64,000 nt of DNA from an uncultured beta proteobacterium (GTDB lineage: Bacteria; Pseudomonadota; Gammaproteobacteria; Burkholderiales; Burkholderiaceae_E): assembly GCA_903934295.1 (NCBI GenBank), contig CAIZNI010000071.1, positions 1-64,000 on the forward strand. Direction: 5' to 3'. The position numbers were made by a program, and so were the translations under genes. Positions 17,586-29,005 of the stretch are shown piece by piece; position 1 is the stretch's first letter, and each line of letters starts with the position of its first letter. The notes under the pieces are model-generated. The model made no database searches, had not been told where the DNA came from, and saw only the letters and a list, made by a program, of their open reading frames with translations.

Positions 17586-18599
17586 ATGAAGTTCTGCGTA
17601 TTCGGACTGGGGGCGATCGGCGGATTCATGGCGGCGCGGCTCGCGCTGGCCGGCCATCCGGTGTCGGCGCTGGCGCGCGGGGCCACCCTGGCCGCGGTGC
17701 GCGAGCACGGGCTGCGCTGGCGCAGCGCGGCCGGCGAACAGACGGTCCGCATCGCGGTCAGCGACTCCCCCGCCAGCCTGGCCGGCGCCGATGTGGTGGT
17801 GCTGGCGGTCAAGACCACTGCGCTGCCGGTGGTCGCGCGCACCATCGCGCCGATGCTCGGACCCGACACCGTCGTGCTGTCGGCGATGAACGGCGTGCCC
17901 TGGTGGTTCTTCCATGGCCTGGGCGAACGCTGGCGCGACACCCGGCTGACGGCCACCGACCCCGACGGCGCCCTGGGGCGTGCCATCCCCGCCGAGCGGG
18001 TCCTGGGCTGCGTGGTCCACATGGCCGCTTCCTGCCCGCAACCCGGCGTGGTCCATCAGGCCTTCGGTGAGCGCTTCATTCTGGGCGAGCCCGGCGGTGC
18101 GGCCACGCCCCGGCTGGCGGCGGTGGCCGCGGCGATGTCTGGCGCCGGCCTTCAGGTCGAGACCGACGAGCGCATCGAGCAGGCCGTCTGGCTCAAGCTG
18201 TGGGGCAACATGACGATGAACCCGCTCACCGCGGTGACCGGCGCGACCATGGACCGGGTGCTCGACGACCCGCTGCTGATGCGCTTCGTCACCGCCGCGA
18301 TGACCGAGGCGGCGCGCATCGGCGAGTGCTTCGGCCTGCCGGTCGCGATGACGCCGGCCGAGCGCAACCAGATCACCCGCAAGCTGGGCGCGGTCAAGAC
18401 CTCGATGCTCCAGGATGTCGAGGCCGGCCGACCGATCGAGCTCGATGCGCTGGTCGGCGCGGTGGCCGAGATGGCGGTGCTGGCTGGCGTTGCTGCCCCG
18501 TCGATCGACGCGCTCCTGGGACTCACCCGGGTGTTCGCGCGCGGACGCGGGCTCTATCCGGCGCTGCCGGCCGCCGACGCCGCGCCCGCGGCGCCCTGA
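17586..18599 (+). CDS. 2-dehydropantoate 2-reductase family protein (PanE/ApbA-like)
   Basis: NADPH-binding GLGAIGG at residues 7-13 and VVVLAVKTTALP place it in the ketopantoate reductase family. The C-terminal ApbA_C domain carries the Lys in EQAVWLKLWGNMTMNPLTAVTGAT, plus KTSMLQDVEAGRPIELDALVGAV. 337 residues against about 303 for E. coli PanE. Burkholderiales carry several paralogues, many not involved in pantothenate synthesis, so the symbol is withheld. ATG at 17586, followed after 13 bp by ybaK. Confidence 0.88.
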   Translation: MKFCVFGLGAIGGFMAARLALAGHPVSALARGATLAAVREHGLRWRSAAGEQTVRIAVSDSPASLAGADVVVLAVKTTALPVVARTIAPMLGPDTVVLSAMNGVPWWFFHGLGERWRDTRLTATDPDGALGRAIPAERVLGCVVHMAASCPQPGVVHQAFGERFILGEPGGAATPRLAAVAAAMSGAGLQVETDERIEQAVWLKLWGNMTMNPLTAVTGATMDRVLDDPLLMRFVTAAMTEAARIGECFGLPVAMTPAERNQITRKLGAVKTSMLQDVEAGRPIELDALVGAVAEMAVLAGVAAPSIDALLGLTRVFARGRGLYPALPAADAAPAAP

Positions 18600-18612
18600 C
18601 GGCGGCCTCCTC

Positions 18613-19101
18613 ATGGTCCGGCGCGTCTCCGAGACACCCGCCACCCAGTGGCTGCGCCGCCACGGGGTCGCGTTCGGTGAACACGTGTACGACTATGTCG
18701 ATCACGGCGGCACGGCCGAGTCGGCGCACCAGCTCGGGGTCGACGAACACTGCGTGATCAAGACCCTGGTCATGCAGGATGAGAACGCCCGGCCCCTGAT
18801 CGTGCTGATGCATGGCGATCGCACCGTGTCGACCAAGAACCTGGCGCGGGCCATCGGCTGCAAGTCAGTGGAGCCTTGCACGCCAGAGGTTGCGCAGCGC
18901 CATTCCGGCTACCAGATCGGTGGCACCTCGCCCTTCGGCACCCGCAAGCCGATGCCTGTCCATGTCGAGTCCACCGTGCTCGATTGTCCGCTCATCTACA
19001 TCAACGGCGGGCGCCGCGGCTATCTGGTCTCGCTCCTTCCCTCGGTCCTCACCTCGCTGCTCCAGGCCCGCCCGGTCAGCTGTGCGCTGGCCCCTTCCTG
19101 A
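18613..19101 (+). CDS. ybaK: Cys-tRNA(Pro)/Cys-tRNA(Cys) deacylase YbaK/EbsC
   Basis: Trans-editing factor that hydrolyses Cys mischarged on tRNA-Pro. The 162-residue protein has the YbaK family layout: [36 protein letters not shown] (with the functional Lys of V-x-K-T-L), [29 protein letters not shown] and [16 protein letters not shown] at 18613. It sits in a same-strand run with the PanE-like gene and plsY. Confidence 0.92.
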   Translation: MVRRVSETPATQWLRRHGVAFGEHVYDYVDHGGTAESAHQLGVDEHCVIKTLVMQDENARPLIVLMHGDRTVSTKNLARAIGCKSVEPCTPEVAQRHSGYQIGGTSPFGTRKPMPVHVESTVLDCPLIYINGGRRGYLVSLLPSVLTSLLQARPVSCALAPS

Positions 19102-19158
19102 ACGACCGTTTCCTGAACGACCCTTTCCCGACCGACCCTTTCCTGACCGACCTTTCCC
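19099..19158. repeat. Four-copy 15-bp tandem repeat between ybaK and plsY
   Basis: Four diverged copies of TGAACGACCCTTTCC fill 19099-19158. The first copy begins at the ybaK stop codon, and the array ends 10 bp before the plsY start, so it forms nearly the whole spacer. Confidence 0.85.
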
Positions 19159-19168
19159 GGAGCACCGC

Positions 19169-19783
19169 ATGACCCTGCTGCCCAGCCTGATCGCGATCGT
19201 CCTGTCCTATCTGATCGGGTCGGTGTCCTTTGCGGTGGTGGTCAGCCGCGTGATGGGTCTGGCCGACCCGCGCAGCTACGGCTCGGGCAACCCGGGCGCC
19301 ACCAATGTGCTTCGCACCGGCAACAGGACTGCCGCGATCCTCACCCTGCTGGGCGATGCGCTCAAGGGGGTGTTGGCGGTGCTGGCGGTGAAGCTGCTGT
19401 CCGATCGCTGGGCGTTCGGCGAAGACACCCTCGCGCTGGCTGCACTGGCGGTGTTCGCGGGGCATCTGTTCCCGCTGTTCCACCGCTTCCAGGGCGGCAA
19501 GGGCGTGGCGACCGCGGCCGGCGTGCTGCTGGCGGTGCATCCCGCGGTGGGCGGGGCGACGCTGCTCACCTGGCTGATCGTGGCGTTCTTCTTTCGCTAT
19601 TCCTCGCTGGCGGCGCTGGTCAGCGCGGTGTTCGCCCCCCTCTGGTACGGCCTGCTGTTCGGAATCGATTCGATCGCCGCGGCGATCTTGGTCATGAGCG
19701 CGTTGCTGGTGTGGCGCCATCGCGCCAACATCGCCAGCCTGATCGCCGGCCGCGAGAGCCGGATCGGGCGGCGCAAGACCTGA
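19169..19783 (+). CDS. plsY: Glycerol-3-phosphate acyltransferase PlsY
   Basis: Membrane acyltransferase that moves the acyl group from acyl-phosphate to glycerol-3-phosphate, the first step of phospholipid synthesis. Family motifs are clear: [50 protein letters not shown]. Five to six hydrophobic helices, 204 residues. ATG at 19169. The ROK kinase begins 5 bp after its stop codon. Confidence 0.95.
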   Translation: MTLLPSLIAIVLSYLIGSVSFAVVVSRVMGLADPRSYGSGNPGATNVLRTGNRTAAILTLLGDALKGVLAVLAVKLLSDRWAFGEDTLALAALAVFAGHLFPLFHRFQGGKGVATAAGVLLAVHPAVGGATLLTWLIVAFFFRYSSLAALVSAVFAPLWYGLLFGIDSIAAAILVMSALLVWRHRANIASLIAGRESRIGRRKT

Positions 19784-19788
19784 CCGCC

Positions 19789-20676
19789 GTGCGGCTGGGC
19801 ATCGACCTGGGCGGCACCAAGACCGAGATCGTCGCGATCGAGGGCGACGGCACGGTGCGGGCCCGGCGGCGCGTTCCGACCCCGCAGGGCGACTACGCGG
19901 CCACCGTCCGCCTGATCGCCGCGCTGGTCGACGGGGTGGAGCGCGAACTGGGCGCGCGCGCCTCGGTGGGGATCGGCATACCGGGGTCGATCTCGCCGGT
20001 CAGCGGCCGGGTGCGCAACGCCAACTCGGTGTGCCTGAACGGCCAGCCGCTGCGCGACGACCTGCAGGCCCTGCTCGGGCGCGAACTGCGCATCGAGAAC
20101 GATGCCAACTGTTTCGCGATGGCCGAGGCACACGACGGTGCCGCGGTGGGCGCCGCCTCGGTGTTCGGCGTCATCCTGGGCACCGGGGTCGGCGCTGGCT
20201 TGGTGATCGGCGGCGCGCTGGTGCGCGGCGCCAACGGGATCGCCGGGGAATGGGGGCACAACCCGTTGCCACCGGGCGCGGCGCCCGACTGGCCGGGCGA
20301 GGCCTGTTATTGCGGGCGTCGCGGTTGCATCGAGACCTGGCTCTGCGGTCCTGCCCTGGCGCGGCAGGCGGGCCGGCCCGATGCCGATGCCGCGGCGGTC
20401 TCTGCGGCGGCCGCAGCCGGCGATCCGCTCGCCATCGGCGCGATCGCCGCCTATGCCGACCGGCTGGCGCGTGCCCTGGCCGGCGTCATCAATCTGCTCG
20501 ACCCGGCGGTGATCGTCCTGGGCGGCGGGGTCTCGAACATCGATTCGCTCTATGAGGCGGTGCCGCGGCGCTGGCGGCCCCACGTGTTCGCCGATTCGGT
20601 GAGCACCCGGCTGCTGCGCAACCGCCTCGGGGACTCGGCCGGCGTGTTCGGCGCCGCGCGGCTCTGGCCGGGCTGA
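19789..20676 (+). CDS. ROK family sugar kinase (fructokinase/NagK-like)
   Basis: ATP-binding LGIDLGGTKTEIVAI at the N-terminus, catalytic Asp in IENDANCFAMAEA, and ATP motif GTGVGAGLVI. The Zn-binding region is present, from EWGHNPL to CYCGRRGCIETWLCGPAL. The C-terminal ATP motif is IVLGGGVSN. 295 residues. The GTG start at 19789 puts the phosphate-1 motif right at the N-terminus as usual. The sugar is not fixed; GlcNAc, fructose and mannose kinases share these motifs. Confidence 0.9.
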   Translation: MRLGIDLGGTKTEIVAIEGDGTVRARRRVPTPQGDYAATVRLIAALVDGVERELGARASVGIGIPGSISPVSGRVRNANSVCLNGQPLRDDLQALLGRELRIENDANCFAMAEAHDGAAVGAASVFGVILGTGVGAGLVIGGALVRGANGIAGEWGHNPLPPGAAPDWPGEACYCGRRGCIETWLCGPALARQAGRPDADAAAVSAAAAAGDPLAIGAIAAYADRLARALAGVINLLDPAVIVLGGGVSNIDSLYEAVPRRWRPHVFADSVSTRLLRNRLGDSAGVFGAARLWPG

Positions 20677-20685
20677 TCCCGGCCT

Positions 20686-21747
20686 TCAGCCCTCGACCGG
20701 CGCCAGTTCGTGCAGCGGCCAGCGCGGCCGCACGGTGAAACCGTCGACCGGCGCGCTGCCGTCGGCCGGCAATGCGTCCAGCCGCAGTGCGCCCAGCCGC
20801 AGGGCGCCCGCGAACGCGATCATCGCGCCGTTGTCGGTGCACAGCGCTGGCTCCGGGAAAAACACCGCCAGCCGACCGCCGCTGGCCGCCCGGGCCAGTG
20901 CCTCGCGCAGGCGGGTGTTCGCGCTGACGCCGCCGGCGATCACCAGCCGCGTCAGACCGGTGGCTTTCACCGCCGCCACCGACTTGGCCACCAGCACATC
21001 GACGATGGCCGCCTGCAGTTCGCAGGCCAGGTCGGCACGCGCCTGCTCGTCGGGCAGGCCCTTCTTCACCGCCGTCAGCACCGCGGTCTTCAGGCCGCTG
21101 AAGCTGAAGTCGAGATCACCCGAGTGCAGCAGCGGCCGCGGCAGCGTGCACGCGCCCGGCCGTCCCCGGCTGGCCAGCGCCGCGATCGCCGGGCCGCCCG
21201 GGTAGCCCAGCCCCAGCAGCTTGGCGCTCTTGTCGAAGGCCTCGCCGGCCGCGTCATCGAGCGTGTCGCCCAGCAGTTCGTAGCGGCCCACGCCGTCGAC
21301 CCGCATCAGTTGCGTGTGGCCGCCCGACACCAGCAGCGCCACGAAGGGGAAGGCCGGCGGCTGCGCCGACAGCAGCGGCGAGAGCAGGTGTCCCTCCAGA
21401 TGGTGGATGCCGATCAGCGGTCGTCCCAGCGCGGCCGCCAGACCGGTGGCGACCGCCGCGCCCACCAGCAGCGCGCCCGCCAGCCCCGGGCCCTGGGTGA
21501 ACGCGATCGCGTCGATGTCGCCCAGGACGAGCTGCGCATCGGCGAGCGCCTGGCGGGTCAGGGGCAGCACCCGGCGGATGTGGTCGCGCGAGGCGAGCTC
21601 GGGCACGACGCCGCCGAAGCGCTCATGCATCGCCACCTGCGAGTGCAGCCCCTGGGCCAGCAGGCCGCGCGCGGTGCTGTAGAGCGCCACGCCGGTCTCG
21701 TCGCAGGAGGTCTCGATGCCGAGCACGATCAGGTCGGGTTTTTTCAT
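20686..21747 (-). CDS. tsaD: tRNA N6-adenosine threonylcarbamoyltransferase TsaD
   Basis: Catalyses transfer of the threonylcarbamoyl group to A37 of tRNAs, with TsaB and TsaE. Kae1/Gcp family landmarks: [29 protein letters not shown], the metal ligands in [41 protein letters not shown], and [23 protein letters not shown] near the end. 353 residues from ATG 21747; a longer reading is unlikely. It is divergent from rpsU, the conserved betaproteobacterial and gammaproteobacterial arrangement. Confidence 0.96.
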   Translation of the reverse strand: MKKPDLIVLGIETSCDETGVALYSTARGLLAQGLHSQVAMHERFGGVVPELASRDHIRRVLPLTRQALADAQLVLGDIDAIAFTQGPGLAGALLVGAAVATGLAAALGRPLIGIHHLEGHLLSPLLSAQPPAFPFVALLVSGGHTQLMRVDGVGRYELLGDTLDDAAGEAFDKSAKLLGLGYPGGPAIAALASRGRPGACTLPRPLLHSGDLDFSFSGLKTAVLTAVKKGLPDEQARADLACELQAAIVDVLVAKSVAAVKATGLTRLVIAGGVSANTRLREALARAASGGRLAVFFPEPALCTDNGAMIAFAGALRLGALRLDALPADGSAPVDGFTVRPRWPLHELAPVEG

Positions 21748-21860
21748 CAGCAGGATTGTGCCCGACCGATGCCGGATCCGGCCCGTCCAGTGCCCGGACA
21801 AGGTCAGCCTCCGGCCAAGGCGCTCCCCACGGCGCTGCGCCCCGGGATGCCTGCCGGGTC

Positions 21861-21889
21861 TTTCCTGCCGGGTGTTGGCGTGCTATATT
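21861..21889 (+). promoter_or_regulatory. Candidate extended -10 promoter of the rpsU operon
   Basis: TGC-TATATT at 21881-21889 matches an extended -10 (TGn-TATAAT, 5 of 6). A weak -35, TTTCCT, lies at 21861-21866 with a 17-bp spacer. It would give a leader of about 130 nt ahead of rpsU. This is the only AT-rich element in the tsaD-rpsU gap. Confidence 0.5.
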
Positions 21890-21907
21890 GGTGGGCTTCG
21901 CCTTTGG

Positions 21908-21929
21908 GGATGAACCTGATGCTTCATCC
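21908..21929 (+). promoter_or_regulatory. Stem-loop in the rpsU 5' leader
   Basis: GGATGAA and TTCATCC form a perfect 7-bp stem around an 8-nt loop, about 20 nt after the predicted transcription start and about 95 nt before the rpsU ATG. Function is unknown; it may stabilise or regulate the leader. Confidence 0.45.
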
Positions 21930-22024
21930 ACGCCCGTGCACCGGTTCGTCCGGACGGGAGGTGCCGCGGCCTTCGCCGCAGCCGATACCACCAGGCGAAA
22001 ATCGCAGCGAGAGGGGGTGATTAC

Positions 22025-22237
22025 ATGCCGACCATCAGGGTCAAGGAGAACGAACCGTTCGACGTTGCGTTGCGCCGCTTCAAGCGCACCATCGAGAAAA
22101 CGGGGATCATCACCGAGCTTCGCGCACGCGAGTTTTACGAAAAGCCGACTTCCGAGCGCAAGCGCAAGAAGGCAGCCGCCGTCAAACGTCACTTCAAGCG
22201 CCTGCGCAGCCAGATGTTGCCCAAGAAGATGTACTGA
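22025..22237 (+). CDS. rpsU: 30S ribosomal protein bS21
   Basis: The 70-residue basic protein starts [20 protein letters not shown] and ends [13 protein letters not shown], a full-length bS21. It assists initiation on the small ribosomal subunit. A strong GAGAGGGGG site precedes the ATG. First gene of the rpsU-yqeY-dnaG-rpoD macromolecular-synthesis operon, followed by an attenuator-like terminator. Confidence 0.98.
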   Translation: MPTIRVKENEPFDVALRRFKRTIEKTGIITELRAREFYEKPTSERKRKKAAAVKRHFKRLRSQMLPKKMY

Positions 22238-22258
22238 GCCCGGCTCAGCCCATCTGAC

Positions 22259-22293
22259 AAAGGCCCGCGAGCAAGCGCTCAGCGGGCCTTTTT
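22259..22293 (+). terminator. Rho-independent terminator/attenuator after rpsU
   Basis: AAAGGCCCGC (22259-22268) pairs with GCGGGCCTTT (22282-22291) and runs into TT, giving a stem of 10 bp with a 13-nt loop and a T-rich tail. It lies between rpsU and yqeY, as in other proteobacteria where it lowers dnaG and rpoD expression relative to rpsU. Confidence 0.85.
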
Positions 22294-22323
22294 CGTCTGC
22301 CAGCCGATGCCAGGAGAACTGTC

Positions 22324-22770
22324 ATGACACTGAAAGAGCGAATCAACGAAGACATGAAATCCGCGATGCGGGCCCGTCAGGCCGAGCGGCTGTCGGCGAT
22401 CCGCATGCTGATGGCGGCGATCAAGCAGCGCGAGGTCGATGAGCGGATCGTCGCCGACGACCCCCTGATCGTGGGCATCACCGACAAGCTGATCAAGCAG
22501 CGCAAGGACTCGCTCACCCAGTTCGAGCAGGCCGGCCGCCAGGATCTGGCCGACCGTGAACGCGCCGAGATCGAGACGCTCTCGGTGTACCTGCCCCAGC
22601 AGGCCGATGCCGCTGAAATCGAGGCGGCCATCGAGGAAACGCTGGCCCATGTCGGTGCCACCGGTCCGCAGGACATGGGCAAGGTGATGGCGGTACTCAA
22701 GCCGAAGCTGGCCGGACGCACCGATCTGTCGGCGGTATCGGCGCAGGTCAAGGCGCGGCTCAACCGTTAG
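22324..22770 (+). CDS. yqeY: GatB/YqeY domain-containing protein
   Basis: 148-residue protein with the GatB/YqeY helical tail domain: LKERINEDMKSAMRARQAERLSAIRML at the N-terminus, ETLSVYLPQQ in the middle, and GPQDMGKVMAVLKPKLAGR at the end. The domain resembles the tRNA-binding tail of the GatB amidotransferase subunit, but the free protein has no settled function. It follows the rpsU terminator and lies 9 bp before dnaG; the rpsU-yqeY-dnaG-rpoD order is conserved. Confidence 0.95.
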   Translation: MTLKERINEDMKSAMRARQAERLSAIRMLMAAIKQREVDERIVADDPLIVGITDKLIKQRKDSLTQFEQAGRQDLADRERAEIETLSVYLPQQADAAEIEAAIEETLAHVGATGPQDMGKVMAVLKPKLAGRTDLSAVSAQVKARLNR

Positions 22771-22779
22771 ACGCCGGGA

Positions 22780-24759
22780 GTGATCCCCCAGTCGTTCATC
22801 CAGGAGTTGCTGGCCCGCGTCGACATCGTCGACGTGGTGGGCCAGCATGTGAAGCTGCGCAAGGCCGGCGCCAATCTCCTGGGTCTTTGCCCCTTCCATT
22901 CCGAGAAGTCGCCCTCGTTCACCGTCAGCCCGGTCAAGCAGTTCTATCACTGCTTCGGCTGCGGCGCGCACGGCACCGCGGTGGGCTTTCTGATGGAGCA
23001 CATCGGCCAGTCGTATGTCGACGCGATCGGCGATCTGGCGCGCGCGGCCGGGCTGACGGTGCCCAGCGAGCCGGGCCGCGACGACCGCGGCGCGCGTGTC
23101 GCGCCCGACCTGTTCGAACTGCTGCAGGCGGCCGCCGATTTCTATCGGTTGCGCCTCAAGGAGTCACCGCGCGCGATCGAGTATCTGAAGGGTCGCGGTC
23201 TGTCCGGGCGCACCGCATCGCGTTTCGCCATCGGCTTCGCACCCGACGGCTGGCGCGGCCTGCAGGCCGCGGTGCCCGACTACAACGCGCCCGGCCTGGT
23301 CACCGCCGGCCTGGTGATCGAGCCCGAGCGCGACGAGGAGCAGGACCCCACCGAGGCACCATCCGCGCGCAAGCGCTACGACCGGTTTCGCGACCGGATC
23401 ATGTTCCCGATCCGCAATCCGCGCGGCCAGATCATCGGTTTCGGCGGCCGGGTGCTCGGCGCGGGCGAGCCGAAATACCTGAACTCGCCCGAGACGCCGC
23501 TGTTCACCAAGGGCCGCGAACTCTATGGAATGTTCGAGGGACGCGAGGCCATGCGCGCCGAGAACTGCGCGATCGTGGTCGAGGGCTACATGGATGTGGT
23601 CATGCTCGCCGAACACGGTGTGAACAACGCGGTGGCCACGCTGGGTACCGCCACCACCGGCGAGCATGTGCGCAAGCTGTTGCGGGTGGTCGACCGGGTG
23701 GTCTTTTCTTTTGACGGGGATCCTCCCGGCCGCAAGGCGGCGTGGCGGGCGCTCGAAGCCTGCCTGGCGCACGCGCAGGACAGCAAGCGACTCGAATTCC
23801 TGTTCCTGCCGCCCGAGCACGATCCCGACAGTTTCGTGCGCGAGCACGGCGCGCAGGGGTTCCAGGAGAAGCTGGGCTCGGCGATCCCCTTGTCCGAGCT
23901 GCTGGTGCGCGAGCTATCGGGTCAGGTCGATCTGTCCGAGCCCGAGGGGCGCGCGCGTCTGCTGTCGCTGGCGCGCCCCCTGCTGCGCCAGTTGCCCCCC
24001 GAGGCGCTGCGGCTGCAACTGGTGCACCGGATCGCTGACCTGTCGCTGATCAGCGCGCCCGAGGTCGAGGGTTTCCTCGCGGCGGGCGAGGCTGCTGCGG
24101 GTCGGCGCCCCGATGCGGCCAGTGCGCCCTGGAATCCCTCCGGTGGCCGCGGCGAATCGTCCGGACGCGGCGGTGGCGACAACTGGGGATCTGGCCGCAG
24201 CGAGGGCGGTGGCGGGTCGGGTCGCTTCGAGGGGCGCGGGTCGGGTCAGGGCCGGGGATCGGGCCGGGGAGGGCAGGGCTGGAGCGGTTCGGGCGGTGGG
24301 CGCGGCGAGGGCCGCTGGGGCGGCGACGATCGATCCGCCGGTTTGCGCGCGCGCGCCGCACCGCCGGATCTGGATCAGCGGGTGCATCTGCTGGCGGCGC
24401 TGCATCCGGCGCTCGCGACCCGGGTGGGCGATCACGATCTGCTGCCCGAGGGCCTGTCGCGCTGGCTCGATGCGCTGGGCGAGTTACCCCCCGGCTCTTC
24501 GTTCGCCGCGGTCTGCGAAACCCTGCGCGGGCGTCATCAGGAACTGGTCGCACAACTCGAGTCGGCGGCGATCACCGACCGCAACGAGCTGGCCGAGATG
24601 TCTTTCGACGAGGCGCTGGCCGAATTCGAAGGGGCGCTGGCGCAGTTGCGGGGGCGTCGCGTCCGGGCGGAACTCCAGGTTCTGGCTGACCAGGGTCTCG
24701 CCACCGCGGAGGCTCGCGAGAAATACCAGCGACTTCTCGCCCTTCGATCCAAATTCTGA
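22780..24759 (+). CDS. dnaG: DNA primase DnaG
   Basis: Synthesises RNA primers at the replication fork. CHC2 zinc finger: Cys37, His40, Cys58, Cys61 in CPFH ... HCFGCG. Primase N-lobe DRIMFPIRNPRGQIIGFGGR, Toprim acidic triad in VVEGYMDVVML and FSFDGDPPG. The C-terminal DnaB-interacting helical domain starts near DLDQRVHLLAAL. 659 residues against 581 in E. coli; the excess is largely a Gly/Arg/Ser-rich linker at about residues 447-520 that separates the core from the helicase-binding domain. GTG start at 22780 with GGGAG just ahead. Confidence 0.96.
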   Translation: MIPQSFIQELLARVDIVDVVGQHVKLRKAGANLLGLCPFHSEKSPSFTVSPVKQFYHCFGCGAHGTAVGFLMEHIGQSYVDAIGDLARAAGLTVPSEPGRDDRGARVAPDLFELLQAAADFYRLRLKESPRAIEYLKGRGLSGRTASRFAIGFAPDGWRGLQAAVPDYNAPGLVTAGLVIEPERDEEQDPTEAPSARKRYDRFRDRIMFPIRNPRGQIIGFGGRVLGAGEPKYLNSPETPLFTKGRELYGMFEGREAMRAENCAIVVEGYMDVVMLAEHGVNNAVATLGTATTGEHVRKLLRVVDRVVFSFDGDPPGRKAAWRALEACLAHAQDSKRLEFLFLPPEHDPDSFVREHGAQGFQEKLGSAIPLSELLVRELSGQVDLSEPEGRARLLSLARPLLRQLPPEALRLQLVHRIADLSLISAPEVEGFLAAGEAAAGRRPDAASAPWNPSGGRGESSGRGGGDNWGSGRSEGGGGSGRFEGRGSGQGRGSGRGGQGWSGSGGGRGEGRWGGDDRSAGLRARAAPPDLDQRVHLLAALHPALATRVGDHDLLPEGLSRWLDALGELPPGSSFAAVCETLRGRHQELVAQLESAAITDRNELAEMSFDEALAEFEGALAQLRGRRVRAELQVLADQGLATAEAREKYQRLLALRSKF

Positions 24760-24786
24760 TAGAATAGAGGGTTCCCCTTTTCGGGG
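24760..24786 (+). promoter_or_regulatory. Possible internal promoter and short hairpin between dnaG and rpoD
   Basis: TAGAAT (24760-24765) lies immediately after the dnaG stop codon and resembles a -10 box; no good -35 was seen 16-18 bp upstream. CCCC-TTTTC-GGGG (24774-24786) could form a 4-bp hairpin. E. coli also has rpoD promoters near dnaG's 3' end, so an independent rpoD promoter is plausible. Confidence 0.3.
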
Positions 24787-24853
24787 GTGATGTTGCCTTG
24801 ACGCCCTGGATGGTGGTGGTTTGCCGGCGGGGCGGTCGGCAGGTTCGCAAGAT

Positions 24854-24885
24854 TTCCGGTTGCGCGAAATTCCGGTTGCGCGAAA
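24854..24885. repeat. Perfect 16-bp tandem duplication in the rpoD leader
   Basis: TTCCGGTTGCGCGAAA occurs at 24854-24869 and again at 24870-24885, ending 8 bp before the rpoD Shine-Dalgarno sequence. It could change leader folding. Confidence 0.9.
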
Positions 24886-24905
24886 CTCAGTGCGGAGGTT
24901 CACCC

Positions 24906-28052
<3,147 letters not shown>

Positions 28053-28061
28053 GCGGCTGCC

Positions 28062-29000
28062 TCAGGGCGCGCCGGTCGCGCCCTGACCCGGCGCCGGGTC
28101 GACCAGCGCCGCTTTCAGGATCGCGGTGACCGCGATCATTCGCGGCAGCTCGATGCGGGCCAGAAAATCGGCCAGTGCGGCGCGCCCTTGCGGGTGCGAT
28201 GGCTGTGGCGGCTGCGAGGGCGGTTCGTGCTGTCCCGCCGTCGACCCGTTGCCCAGCACGCGTGCCACTCGGCGCGCCTCTTCATCGGCCAGCGCCAGCA
28301 CCGTCGCGGTGGCGCCCTGCAGCGCGCCGCTGGCCGTCATCCCCGACAACTGGGCCCAGATAAGCGCCAGCAACCCCGGCGAACCGGCCAGGTGCCGGTA
28401 CATGCTGGCCAGGATGATGTCGCTGCCCACCGTGCCCAGGTCATTGAGGCGCAGCACCAGCGCCGCGGTCGCGGGCGCCATCTCGTCGAGCGCGAGCAGG
28501 CGCGGCAAGGGCGCCTCCAGCGGGTCCGACGCCCCGGCGGACGCGTCGAAAGGCACGTCGGAAGGCACGTCGGAAGGCCCATCGATCGGCGCGCCGGCGG
28601 CCGCATCGCCGGACCCGGCCTCCCCCGGCGCCAGCAGCGCCGACAGCGCGATGAAGTTCATCGGGTTGCTGCGGTCGTAGGCACTCAGCACGGCCGCCAT
28701 GGCCTGCCGCGCTTGCGCGCCCATCCCCAGGCTCGCCAGCACCTCGGACGGAACCGGCGTCAGAACCGGCAGCCGTCCCCGCCACCCGGCCTTCAGGCGC
28801 GCCGTCGCCGCGGCCACCGCACCGCTGCGATAAGCCGGCCGCACCGCGCCCCAGGCCCAGGGCAGGGCGCCCTCGATGGTCGCCAGATGACGCCACACCA
28901 GGTTGACCACCGGCACGCCCAGCGTGGCGCGGATGTCGGCGTAGAGGGTGGCGATCTCGCCGCGGGCCTGTGCTTCGGTGATCGCGGCGACCGGATCCAT
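28062..29000 (-). CDS. DehI-like (halocarboxylic acid dehalogenase family) protein
   Basis: The 312-residue protein has the two-fold repeated helical pattern that I associate with the DehI family of 2-haloacid dehalogenases: VPVVNLVWRHLATIEGALPWAWGAVRPAY in the first half, and GTVGSDIILASMYRHLAGSPGLLALIWAQL in the second. Between them lies a PSDVPSDVPFD low-complexity insert. The catalytic Asp was not assigned. It begins 5 bp after the ThDP-enzyme gene and is convergent with rpoD (9-bp gap). The recognition is from memory of the family and needs a profile search. Confidence 0.55.
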   Translation of the reverse strand: MDPVAAITEAQARGEIATLYADIRATLGVPVVNLVWRHLATIEGALPWAWGAVRPAYRSGAVAAATARLKAGWRGRLPVLTPVPSEVLASLGMGAQARQAMAAVLSAYDRSNPMNFIALSALLAPGEAGSGDAAAGAPIDGPSDVPSDVPFDASAGASDPLEAPLPRLLALDEMAPATAALVLRLNDLGTVGSDIILASMYRHLAGSPGLLALIWAQLSGMTASGALQGATATVLALADEEARRVARVLGNGSTAGQHEPPSQPPQPSHPQGRAALADFLARIELPRMIAVTAILKAALVDPAPGQGATGAP

Positions 29001-29005
29001 GGCGC

